Program-made: the position numbers and the translations under genes
From: Caccovicinus sp964425595
GTDB lineage: Bacteria; Bacillota; Clostridia; Lachnospirales; Lachnospiraceae
NCBI GenBank assembly: GCA_964425595.1
Contig: CAYRMW010000003.1
Location: forward strand, 1 to 64,000
Direction: 5' to 3'
Length of the DNA stretch: 64,000 nucleotides
Shown here: positions 26,415-34,430 of the stretch, in pieces
Layout of the letters: each line of letters starts with the position of its first letter
How positions within the stretch are numbered: position 1 is the first letter of the stretch
Notes under the pieces: generated by a model
Databases searched by the model: none
What the model saw: only the letters and a program-made list of their open reading frames with translations
Told to the model about the DNA's origin: nothing

Positions 26415-26459
26415 ACGAAGTATCCAGCAAGACGCGCCGGTTACGCGTCTTGTCGGATT
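26413..26459 (+). repeat. Palindromic intergenic repeat, copy 1
   Basis: A 47-base element beginning TTACGAAGTATCCAGCAAG and ending CTTGTCGGATT. CAAGACGCG (26428-26436) and CGCGTCTTG (26444-26452) pair perfectly around CCGGTTA, and ATCC/GGAT extends the stem after a short mismatch. Near-identical copies occur at 46119 and, inverted, at 52537. It starts on the T-tract of the trpS terminator. Confidence 0.9.
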
Positions 26460-26544
26460 CATTGCAGGCGCATGGATGGGGCAGCAGCCATCCCATGGAT
26501 GACCGACGGTCCTTCGCGGGAAGCATCGGGGAGGGAGGATATGG

Positions 26545-27093
26545 ATGGGAACCTGGCATACGCGGGGACTGAGAGGCTCCGGACTGGAGGATCTGATCAA
26601 TCATACTAATGACAGCTACCGGGAAAAGGGACTTGCGCTGATCCAGAAGGTCCCCACGCCGATCACGCCCATTGAGATCGACAAGGCCAGCCGGCATATC
26701 ACGCTGGCTTATTTTGACCAGAAGAGCACGGTCGATTACATCGGCGTGGTCCAGGGGTTGCCCGTGTGCTTTGACGCGAAGGAGTGCCGGACTGACACCT
26801 TTCCCCTCCATAATATCCATCCGCACCAGATGGCTTTTATGGAAGAGTTTGAACGTCAGGGCGGCGTGTCTTTCATTATTCTTTCTTATACCGGAAAAAA
26901 TGAGATTTATTATCTCCCGTTTGACCATGTGGCGGCATACTGGAAGCGGATGGAAGCGGGGGGACGCAAGAGTTTTACGTACCAGGAGATCGACACCTCC
27001 TACCGGATCCGCGCGCACAGGGATATGCTGATCCATTATCTTGAGCCCTTGAGCCGGGATCTGGAGCGGAAGGAAACGGGGAGATCGGGTTGA
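26545..27093 (+). CDS. recU: Holliday junction resolvase RecU
   Basis: A 182-residue RecU, the Firmicute endonuclease that cleaves Holliday junctions. The N-terminal MGTWHTRGLRGSGLEDLIN resembles the family start, and the catalytic core with TPIEIDK, STVDYIGVVQG and CFDAKECR supplies the acidic residues and the motif lysine expected for the nuclease fold. GGGAGGGAGG precedes the ATG. No promoter is obvious in the 85 bases after the palindromic repeat. The stop codon overlaps the hisZ promoter -35 box. Confidence 0.9.
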   Translation: MGTWHTRGLRGSGLEDLINHTNDSYREKGLALIQKVPTPITPIEIDKASRHITLAYFDQKSTVDYIGVVQGLPVCFDAKECRTDTFPLHNIHPHQMAFMEEFERQGGVSFIILSYTGKNEIYYLPFDHVAAYWKRMEAGGRKSFTYQEIDTSYRIRAHRDMLIHYLEPLSRDLERKETGRSG

Positions 27094-27118
27094 CAAGCGA
27101 CCGTTCCCCTCATATAAT
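27090..27118 (+). promoter_or_regulatory. Consensus sigma-A promoter of the histidine operon
   Basis: A perfect TTGACA (27090-27095) and a perfect TATAAT (27113-27118) are separated by 17 bases. The start point would fall near 27125, giving a leader of about 80 bases. The -35 box overlaps the recU stop codon. Confidence 0.92.
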
Positions 27119-27203
27119 GGTTAGGCACGCTGCTGCGCTAGCACTGCACCATGCGAAAGCGTCTCTCGCGCCGCAATATAGAAGAATAAGAGAAGGAGAT
27201 CCT

Positions 27204-28475
27204 ATGGCCATTCAGTTAATCCATACCCCGGAAGGCGTCCGGGATATATACGGCAGAGAATGCCGGCAGAAGTTAAAGGTCCAGGAGCAGATCCTGGAGG
27301 TCCTGTATCAGTATGGCTATCAGCATATCGAAACGCCATCGTTTGAATATTTTGATATTTTCAGCCGGGACCGGGGAAGCGTAAGCTCCCGGGAGATGTT
27401 TAAATTTTTTGACCGCGACAACAGCACGCTGGTGCTCAAACCCGACATGACGCCGGCGATCGCGCGGTGTGTGTCCAAATACTTTCCGGAAGAGAACAGC
27501 CTTCTGCGCCTTTGCTATCTGGAACGTACCTACACGAATAATACCAGCTACCAGGGGCGGCTTAAGGAAACCACGCAGACCGGCGCGGAGATGATCGGCG
27601 ACGATTCCAGCGACGCGGACGCCGAGATGATCGCCATGGTCGTTGACTGCCTCAAGGCCGCCGGTCTTAAGGATTTTCAGGTTGAACTGGGACAGGTCGA
27701 ATTTTACCGCGGCCTGGTGGAAGAATCCGGCCTGGATGAAGGCGTGCAGGAGCAGCTTAGAGAACTGATCGAAAATAAAAATTATTTTGGCGTAGAGGAG
27801 CTTTTGGATACAACGTCCATCCCCACTGAACATAAGCAGGTTTTTTTGCAGCTGCCCCAGCTTTTCGGTCCCATCGAGAGGATCCGCGAGGCGCGTTCCA
27901 TGACCACGAATAAGCGGGCTCTTTTTGCCATCGAGCGGCTGGAGAAGGTCCACGCTATCCTGGAAAATTACGGGCTTTGCGATGATGTGTCCTTCGATCT
28001 GGGTATGCTGAGCAAATATCAGTACTATACCGGGATCATCTTCAAGGCTTATGCTTACGGCACGGGCGATTATCTCGTTACCGGCGGACGGTATGACCGG
28101 CTGTTGGAGCAGTTTGGGAAAAGCGCCCCGGCCGTCGGATTTGCCATTGTGGTGGACCGGCTGCTGATGGCGCTTGCCAGCCAGGGGATCCGGCTGCCGG
28201 TGCGCGAGACCAATACCATGATCCTTTTCGATGTTTCCGCCAGGGTCCCGGCCATTCAGCTGGCGAAGCATTTCCGCGCGCACGACTTTTCTGTCCAGTT
28301 CCAGCGCAAGCATCAGACGCCATCGCTGGAGGATTATCTGGAGATTGCCGGGAAAAGCGGCCTTTCCAATGTTCTTTACGTGGCCGGGGACGGAAGTATG
28401 GTGCAGGCATTCAATGTACAGACCGGACAGTGCGACCGGATTCCCATGTCGGCGTACCTTGGAGATGGAGAGTAG
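27204..28475 (+). CDS. hisZ: ATP phosphoribosyltransferase regulatory subunit HisZ
   Basis: A 423-residue HisS-like protein lacking synthetase function, which forms a complex with short HisG to regulate and support the first step of histidine synthesis. It starts MAIQLIHTPEGVRDIYGREC after GAAGGAG. The upstream in-frame ATGs would overlap the promoter. The position directly before a short hisG, and degenerate class II synthetase motifs, favour HisZ over HisS. It heads the operon hisZ-G-D-B-A-IE. Confidence 0.93.
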   Translation: MAIQLIHTPEGVRDIYGRECRQKLKVQEQILEVLYQYGYQHIETPSFEYFDIFSRDRGSVSSREMFKFFDRDNSTLVLKPDMTPAIARCVSKYFPEENSLLRLCYLERTYTNNTSYQGRLKETTQTGAEMIGDDSSDADAEMIAMVVDCLKAAGLKDFQVELGQVEFYRGLVEESGLDEGVQEQLRELIENKNYFGVEELLDTTSIPTEHKQVFLQLPQLFGPIERIREARSMTTNKRALFAIERLEKVHAILENYGLCDDVSFDLGMLSKYQYYTGIIFKAYAYGTGDYLVTGGRYDRLLEQFGKSAPAVGFAIVVDRLLMALASQGIRLPVRETNTMILFDVSARVPAIQLAKHFRAHDFSVQFQRKHQTPSLEDYLEIAGKSGLSNVLYVAGDGSMVQAFNVQTGQCDRIPMSAYLGDGE

Positions 28476-28502
28476 ACCTGCGTATGGAGTCGGGAGGTTT
28501 GG

Positions 28503-29168
28503 ATGAGAGAAATTACGGTGGCCCTGGCTAAGGGCAGACTGGCCAATAAGGCCATGGAACTTTTTGAACAGATCGGGATCAGCTGTGAAGAGATGAAGGA
28601 CAAGTCCTCACGGAAACTGATCTTTACGAATGAGGAACTGGGTATCCGTTTTTTTCTGGCAAAGGCGAATGATGTGCCTACCTATGTAGAGTATGGAGCG
28701 GCGGATATCGGCATCGTGGGAAAGGATACCATCCTGGAGGAAGGACGCAAGCTCTACGAAGTCCTGGATCTGAAGACAGGAAAATGCCGCATGTGCGTAT
28801 GCGGGCCGCAGGCGGCGAAGGAGCGTCTTGAACACCATGAACTGATCCGGGTGGCTACCAAGTACCCCCGGATCGCGAAGGAGTATTTTTATAACCGAAA
28901 GTACCAGACGGTGGAGATCATCAAACTAAATGGTTCCATCGAGCTGGCGCCCATCGTCGGACTGGCCGATGTGATCGTGGATATCGTGGAGACGGGGAGC
29001 ACGCTGCGGGAAAACGGACTGGTGGTTTTAGAGGAGGTCTGCGATCTGTCGGCCCGCATGGTGGTAAACCAGGTCAGCATGAAGCGGGAAAATGCGCGTA
29101 TTTCCGGGATCATCAAAGGGATGCAGCAGGTCGTGAACCCGCACGCGGCGGCAGATGTTCAGAAATAA
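28503..29168 (+). CDS. hisG: ATP phosphoribosyltransferase, short form
   Basis: A 221-residue HisG of the short type that needs HisZ. It condenses ATP and PRPP in the first and regulated step of histidine synthesis. MREITVALAKGRLANKAMEL and the C-terminal VDIVETGSTLRENGL PRPP-binding loop are typical. It lacks the C-terminal regulatory domain of long HisG. GGGAGG precedes the start, 27 bases after hisZ. Confidence 0.96.
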   Translation: MREITVALAKGRLANKAMELFEQIGISCEEMKDKSSRKLIFTNEELGIRFFLAKANDVPTYVEYGAADIGIVGKDTILEEGRKLYEVLDLKTGKCRMCVCGPQAAKERLEHHELIRVATKYPRIAKEYFYNRKYQTVEIIKLNGSIELAPIVGLADVIVDIVETGSTLRENGLVVLEEVCDLSARMVVNQVSMKRENARISGIIKGMQQVVNPHAAADVQK

Positions 29169-29188
29169 GGAAGGAGAGGATCAGGTGT

Positions 29189-30499
29189 ATGAGGATCATT
29201 CGTTTAAATGAAGAAATCAAGCAGAATATTCTGGAAGGGCTTTTAAAACGGGATCCGAATCAGTATGGGCAGTATGCCGATGCCGTTCAGGAGATCATAG
29301 ATCAGGTCAAGACACGAAAAGATGAAGCGCTTTTTGCCTACACAGAGAAATTCGACCACGCAACGATCGACGCCGCCTCCATCCGGGTAACACAGGAAGA
29401 GATCCGTGAAGCGATGGCGCAGGTAGACCCGACTCTTCTTTCGGTTATGAAGCAGTCAATGGAAAATATCCGTGATCATCACACCCGCCAGATCCGGCAG
29501 AGCTGGTTTTCCAGCCGTCCGGACGGAACGATCCTCGGTCAGAAGATCACCGCGCTCGAGAGCGTAGGCGTCTACGTGCCGGGAGGCAAGGCGGCCTATC
29601 CTTCCACGGTGTTAATGAATATCATCCCGGCGGAGGTGGCCGGAGTGGAGCGGATCGTCATGGTGACGCCGCCGGGAGCGGACGGGAAGGTCCATCCGGT
29701 GACGCTGACAGCAGCGCATCTGGCCGGAGCCACAGAGGTCTACAAGGCAGGCGGAGCTCAGGCGATCGCGGCCCTGGCCTTCGGGACGCAGTCTATTCCG
29801 CGGGTCAACAAGATCGTAGGGCCCGGAAATATTTTTGTTGCCCTGGCTAAGAAGGCTGTGTATGGCCATGTCAGCATCGACAGCATCGCCGGTCCCAGCG
29901 AGATCCTGGTGATCGCCGATGAAACAGCCAATCCCCGCTGTGTGGCCGCTGACCTGTTAAGCCAGGCGGAACACGATGAACTGGCCAGCGCGATTCTGGT
30001 GACCACCAGCATGGAGCTGGCACAGGCGGTTTCCGATGAAACGGAGCGGTTCCTGAAAACGCTTTCCCGGCGGGAGATCATAGAAAAATCGCTGGATAAT
30101 TACGGGTATATCCTGGTGACGGACACACTGGATGAGGCCGTCCGGACAGCCAATGAGATCGCCTCCGAGCATCTGGAGATCGTGACGAAGAACCCCTTCG
30201 AGGTGATGACAAAGATCCGCAACGCGGGAGCAATCTTTATCGGTGAGTACAGCTCGGAGCCCCTGGGCGATTATTTTGCCGGCCCGAACCATGTGCTCCC
30301 CACGAACGGCACCGCCAAATTTTTCTCGCCCCTGGGTGTGGATGATTTTATCAAAAAATCCAGCATCATTTACTATTCAAAGGATGCCTTAAGGAAAGCG
30401 CACCGGGATATCGAAGCGTTTGCCGAATCGGAGCAGCTGACGGCGCACGCGAATTCCATCCGTGTACGTTTTGAGGACGAGGAGGAAGCAGCAGAATGA
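29189..30499 (+). CDS. hisD: Histidinol dehydrogenase
   Basis: A 436-residue zinc enzyme oxidising histidinol to histidine in two NAD-dependent steps. The signature region with IVGPGNIFVALAKKAVYG, GPSEILVIAD and LLSQAEHDELASA contains the metal-binding residues. The start follows AAGGAGAGG. It overlaps hisB by four bases and lies 20 bases after hisG. Confidence 0.97.
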   Translation: MRIIRLNEEIKQNILEGLLKRDPNQYGQYADAVQEIIDQVKTRKDEALFAYTEKFDHATIDAASIRVTQEEIREAMAQVDPTLLSVMKQSMENIRDHHTRQIRQSWFSSRPDGTILGQKITALESVGVYVPGGKAAYPSTVLMNIIPAEVAGVERIVMVTPPGADGKVHPVTLTAAHLAGATEVYKAGGAQAIAALAFGTQSIPRVNKIVGPGNIFVALAKKAVYGHVSIDSIAGPSEILVIADETANPRCVAADLLSQAEHDELASAILVTTSMELAQAVSDETERFLKTLSRREIIEKSLDNYGYILVTDTLDEAVRTANEIASEHLEIVTKNPFEVMTKIRNAGAIFIGEYSSEPLGDYFAGPNHVLPTNGTAKFFSPLGVDDFIKKSSIIYYSKDALRKAHRDIEAFAESEQLTAHANSIRVRFEDEEEAAE

Positions 30500-31080
30500 G
30501 AAAGGCTTGCATCGAAAGGAATACAAAAGAGACACAGATCGCGCTCACCCTGGATCTGGACGGAAGCGGCGCGGCGGATGTGTCTACCGGCATCGGTTTT
30601 TTTGACCATATGCTGGTCAGTTTTGCCCGCCACGGATTCTTTGACCTGACCCTTTCGGTGAAGGGGGATCTGTTCGTGGATACCCATCACACCATTGAAG
30701 ACACGGGGATCGTGCTGGGCAGGGCCATCCGGGAGGCAGCAGGCGATAAGCAGGGGATCGTCCGCTACGGTTCGGTGACCCTGCCTATGGATGAGTCGCT
30801 TGTACTCTGCGCGCTGGACCTTTGCGGACGGCCGTATCTGGTTTATGATCTTTCCCTGGACAGGGAATTTGTGGGCGATCTGGAGACGGAAATGATCCGG
30901 GAATTTTTTTACGCGGTGTCTTACGGAGCGGAAATGAACCTGCACATCAAGCAGCTGTCCGGTCAGAATAACCATCATGTGATTGAGGGCGCGTTCAAGG
31001 CGTTTGCCAAGGCGCTGGACGCCGCCCTGCGGATCGATCCGCGCATTGAGGGCGTATTGTCCACCAAGGGCAGCCTGTAA
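30496..31080 (+). CDS. hisB: Imidazoleglycerol-phosphate dehydratase
   Basis: A 194-residue monofunctional HisB that dehydrates imidazole glycerol phosphate. The two manganese-binding repeats are visible as THHTIEDTGIVLG and NNHHVIEGAFKAFAKAL. It lacks the histidinol-phosphate phosphatase domain of the enterobacterial fusion. The start overlaps the hisD stop by four bases, indicating coupling. Confidence 0.97.
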   Translation: MRKACIERNTKETQIALTLDLDGSGAADVSTGIGFFDHMLVSFARHGFFDLTLSVKGDLFVDTHHTIEDTGIVLGRAIREAAGDKQGIVRYGSVTLPMDESLVLCALDLCGRPYLVYDLSLDREFVGDLETEMIREFFYAVSYGAEMNLHIKQLSGQNNHHVIEGAFKAFAKALDAALRIDPRIEGVLSTKGSL

Positions 31081-31097
31081 ACCGAAGGAGGAATGAT

Positions 31098-31844
31098 ATG
31101 CAGCTTTATCCGGCAATCGATATGAAAAACGGCCAGTGCGTCCGCCTGCGGCAGGGCGCGTTTAAGGATGTCACCGTCTACTCCGATGCTCCGGAGAAGG
31201 TGGCCCTGCACTGGCAGGAAGAGGGAGCGACCTTTCTCCATCTGGTCGATCTGGACGGGGCGCTGGCCGGGCGCTCGGTCAACGAACCGGTGATCCGCCG
31301 GATCGCGGAGGCGGTTTCCATCCCGATCCAGATCGGCGGCGGTATCCGTTCGCTGCAGGCAGCGGAGCGGATGCTGTCTCTGGGTATCCGCCGCGTGATC
31401 ATCGGAACAAAGGCCGTGGAAAATCCGGAATTTTTAAAGGAGCTCGTGCAGGAATTCGGCAGCGAGGCCGTCGTGGTAGGCATTGATGCCAGAGACGGGC
31501 TTGTGGCGGTCCAGGGCTGGGAAAGGACCAGTTCGGTCAGGGCGCTCGACCTGGCCCTTACCATGAAAGCGTATGGTATCCGGCACATCGTTTACACGGA
31601 TATCGCGCGGGACGGCATGCTCTCCGGCCCCAATGTGGAGGCTACCAGCCGGATGACGAAGGCGACAGGGTTGGACATCATTGCTTCCGGCGGCGTATCC
31701 GGTATGGAGGATCTGGAACGGCTTTGCCGGGAAGGGATCCGGGGCGCGATCATCGGAAAGGCCCTCTATGAGAACCGGATCGATCTTAAGACGGCAGCAG
31801 AGCGGTTTCAGGATCAGCCTCGGAAAGAGGCCGGGGAAAAATAA
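31098..31844 (+). CDS. hisA: ProFAR isomerase HisA
   Basis: A 248-residue TIM-barrel isomerase opening the ribose of ProFAR. The catalytic aspartates are present as Asp8 (LYPAIDMKNG) and Asp130 (VVVGIDARDG). Phosphate-binding loops IGGGIRS and ASGGVSG are intact. hisH and hisF, which usually flank hisA, are absent, and the next gene carries a HisF-like domain instead. Confidence 0.96.
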   Translation: MQLYPAIDMKNGQCVRLRQGAFKDVTVYSDAPEKVALHWQEEGATFLHLVDLDGALAGRSVNEPVIRRIAEAVSIPIQIGGGIRSLQAAERMLSLGIRRVIIGTKAVENPEFLKELVQEFGSEAVVVGIDARDGLVAVQGWERTSSVRALDLALTMKAYGIRHIVYTDIARDGMLSGPNVEATSRMTKATGLDIIASGGVSGMEDLERLCREGIRGAIIGKALYENRIDLKTAAERFQDQPRKEAGEK

Positions 31845-31865
31845 AGAGAAAGGGATGGAAGAACC

Positions 31866-33152
31866 ATGACGGAAAAGAAAGCGTTAATTCCGGGCCTTGG
31901 CTTGCGTAAGGGGATACTATGCGATCTGCGAACGGGTGAGCCGGCAGGGGGGATGCGCGCCGAAGAGTTCTGCCGCCGCTGCGGCGATAACGGCGCTGAT
32001 TTACTGCTCCTTGCCGATCAGTCGGAGGACGATGCTGACCATGAGCGGACGATCGGGATCATCAAAGAGATCGCGCGTAAGATCGATACGCCGGTCCTCA
32101 CCGGAGGACGGGTAAAACGGCTGGAGGATGTAAAGAAGTACCTTTATGCCGGCGCGGAGGCTGTATTTCTTACCATGTCTGACGAGGACAATGTTGATCT
32201 GATCAAGGAGGCTTCCAGCCGGTTCGGCAGCGACAAAATTTACGCGTACCTCCCGGACGCCTCCTGTTCGGGACGGGCGGAGGAGTTTGTGCAGCTTGGC
32301 GCCTCGCGCCTGCTCCTTGGCGGGAAGTGGAGCGCCGGGGAAGCGGCCGCTCTGGCAGCGAAGGGCCTGCCGGTCTTTTGCTCCTGCGCGCGGGCCGACA
32401 CGGAAGATTTCGCGGCGCAGCTTGCGCAGCCATGGGTCTACGGCATTCTCTTTCCGGCGGACCCGACGCAGTCCTTAATGGAGATCAAGCAGGCCTTAAA
32501 GAAAGCGGGCATTCCGGTGGAGACCCTGGAAAGCGCAGTAGAGTGGAGCCGGTTCCGGTTAAACCGTGACGGCCTGATTCCGGTGATCACCCAGGACTAC
32601 CGAACCGGCGAAGTGCTCATGCTGGCTTATATGAATGAAGAGGCATTTCAAAAGACGCTGGAGCGGGGACTGATGACGTATTTCAGCCGGAGCCGTCAAA
32701 CGCTCTGGCTGAAGGGCGAGACCTCCGGCCATTACCAGTATGTGAAGTCGTTATCGCTGGACTGCGACAATGACACGCTTCTGGCCAGGGTGCACCAGAT
32801 CGGCGCAGCCTGCCATACAGGAAGCGATTCCTGCTTTTACCAGACGCTGGTGAAAAAGAATTACCGGGAGACGAATCCCCTCAAGGTTTTTGAAGAGGTG
32901 TATGGTGTGATCCAGGACAGAAAAGCGCATCCCAAGGAGGGCTCCTACACCAATTATCTTTTCGATAAGGGGATCGACAAGATCTTAAAGAAATGCGGCG
33001 AGGAGGCGGCGGAGATCATCATCGCGGCCAAGAATCCGGATCCGGAAGAGGTCAAATACGAGATCTCGGATTTTCTGTACCATGTGATGGTCCTGATGGC
33101 GGAAAAAGGCATTACCTGGGAGGAGATCGCCAGGGAACTGGCAAACCGGTGA
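31866..33152 (+). CDS. hisIE: HisF-like domain fused to HisI and HisE
   Basis: A 428-residue three-part protein. Residues 1-225 form a HisF/HisA-like TIM barrel. Residues about 229-330 are phosphoribosyl-AMP cyclohydrolase (HisI), with zinc-site residues in LDCDNDTLLARVHQIGAACH and SCF. Residues about 342-428 are phosphoribosyl-ATP pyrophosphatase (HisE), with KKCGEEAAEIIIAAKN. The HisI and HisE parts catalyse steps 2 and 3 of histidine synthesis. In the N-terminal barrel, Gly12 and Leu129 occupy the positions of the two catalytic aspartates of HisF, so it is probably not an active cyclase. It ends the his operon. Confidence 0.93.
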   Translation: MTEKKALIPGLGLRKGILCDLRTGEPAGGMRAEEFCRRCGDNGADLLLLADQSEDDADHERTIGIIKEIARKIDTPVLTGGRVKRLEDVKKYLYAGAEAVFLTMSDEDNVDLIKEASSRFGSDKIYAYLPDASCSGRAEEFVQLGASRLLLGGKWSAGEAAALAAKGLPVFCSCARADTEDFAAQLAQPWVYGILFPADPTQSLMEIKQALKKAGIPVETLESAVEWSRFRLNRDGLIPVITQDYRTGEVLMLAYMNEEAFQKTLERGLMTYFSRSRQTLWLKGETSGHYQYVKSLSLDCDNDTLLARVHQIGAACHTGSDSCFYQTLVKKNYRETNPLKVFEEVYGVIQDRKAHPKEGSYTNYLFDKGIDKILKKCGEEAAEIIIAAKNPDPEEVKYEISDFLYHVMVLMAEKGITWEEIARELANR

Positions 33153-33179
33153 GAGGCAGACAGGAAAGGAGCGGTTGGC

Positions 33180-34430
33180 ATGTCTTCTGCAGTTGAAAAA
33201 TTTTTACGCTACATAACCTATGATACGCAGTCTATGGGTGATCAGGAGCAGATCCCCAGCACACAAAAGCAGCTTGTCCTGGCCGGGGTCCTGGCAAAGG
33301 AGCTGGAGGAGATGGGCGCGTCTGAAGTCAAGATGGACAGTCAGGGCTATGTCATGGCGACGATCCCGGCAAACACGGATAAACCTATCCCCGTCCTTGG
33401 ATTTATCGCCCATATGGATACTTCGCCGTCTTTTAGCGGCTGCGGAGTAAAGCCGCAGATGATCAAGAATTACAACGGGAAGCCCATTCCCTTAGCGGGC
33501 GTTCCCGGTCTGATCCTTGATCCGGCGGAGTTTCCCGACATGTTGGATTACGCAGGTCAAGATCTGATCACCACCGACGGCACCACGCTGCTCGGCGCGG
33601 ATGACAAGGCCGGTGTCGCGGAGATTATGGCGATGGCCCAGTATTTCCTGACGCATCCGGAGATTCCCCATGGCGCCATTAAGATCGGCTTTACGCCGGA
33701 TGAAGAGGTCGGACGAGGGGCCGACGGCTTTGACGTGGCTTTATTCGGCGCGGATGTGGCCTATACGGTGGACGGCGGCGCTCTGGGCGAACTGGAGTAT
33801 GAGAACTTTAACGGCGCCGGGGCAAAGGTCCGGATCCACGGAAAAAGCATTCACACCGGTTCGGCTAAGGGAAAGATGAAAAACGCGCTGCTGATCGGGA
33901 TGGAATTCCAGAACATGCTCCCCGTATTTGAAAATCCCATGTACACGGAAGGATATGAGGGCTTCTATCATCTGGATACGATGAGCGGCACCGTAGAAGA
34001 GGCCGTGATGGAGTACATTATCCGCGACCATGACCGGGAGAAGTTCGAACAGAAGAAGCGGCAGTTTCTCTGCACGGCCGATTTCCTGAACCGGAAATAC
34101 GACGACGGTACGGTGGAAGTCGAGGTAAAGGATTCCTACTACAATATGAAGGAAAAGATCTTGCCTCACCTGTATCTGATCGATCTGGCAAAGGAGGCGA
34201 TGGAGGAGCTTTCCATCGAGCCAAAGATTTGTCCGATCCGCGGCGGCACGGATGGCGCACGCCTCTCCTACATGGGGCTTCCCTGTCCGAATCTCTGTAC
34301 AGGAGGCCATAATTATCACGGAAAATACGAATACATCTGCGTCCAGTCCATGGAGAAAGTAACCGAGCTTCTGATTCTTCTGGTCCGGAAATTTGAAGCA
34401 TGTTTGCAGAAGGAGGAAAACAATGGATAA
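33180..34430 (+). CDS. pepT: Peptidase T (tripeptide aminopeptidase)
   Basis: A 416-residue M20B zinc aminopeptidase that releases the N-terminal residue of tripeptides. Metal-binding motifs include GFIAHMDTSPSFSG, LLGADDKAGVAEI and TPDEEVGRGAD. The dimerisation domain contains HGKSIHTGSAKGKMKNA. The start follows AGGAAAGGAG. The 3' end overlaps the shikimate dehydrogenase gene by eight bases. Confidence 0.96.
   Translation: MSSAVEKFLRYITYDTQSMGDQEQIPSTQKQLVLAGVLAKELEEMGASEVKMDSQGYVMATIPANTDKPIPVLGFIAHMDTSPSFSGCGVKPQMIKNYNGKPIPLAGVPGLILDPAEFPDMLDYAGQDLITTDGTTLLGADDKAGVAEIMAMAQYFLTHPEIPHGAIKIGFTPDEEVGRGADGFDVALFGADVAYTVDGGALGELEYENFNGAGAKVRIHGKSIHTGSAKGKMKNALLIGMEFQNMLPVFENPMYTEGYEGFYHLDTMSGTVEEAVMEYIIRDHDREKFEQKKRQFLCTADFLNRKYDDGTVEVEVKDSYYNMKEKILPHLYLIDLAKEAMEELSIEPKICPIRGGTDGARLSYMGLPCPNLCTGGHNYHGKYEYICVQSMEKVTELLILLVRKFEACLQKEENNG

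Noticed and set aside
26460..26544. A small RNA or promoter between the repeat and recU
   Set aside because: There are short GC-rich inverted repeats but no -35/-10 pair and no T-tract, so nothing definite can be called.
25320..26600. A 426-codon minus-strand frame opposite trpS
   Set aside because: Its sequence is a reverse reading of the conserved synthetase. It runs through the trpS terminator and the palindromic repeat, so it cannot be a real gene.
27117..27203. An in-frame N-terminal extension of hisZ rich in His and Ala codons, considered as a his leader peptide
   Set aside because: Its ATG lies inside the -10 box, upstream of the likely transcription start. It has no stop before hisZ and only three scattered His codons, so it is not an attenuator peptide.
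27273..28313. A 346-codon minus-strand frame opposite hisZ
   Set aside because: It mirrors the hisZ coding region and has no start signal or family resemblance.
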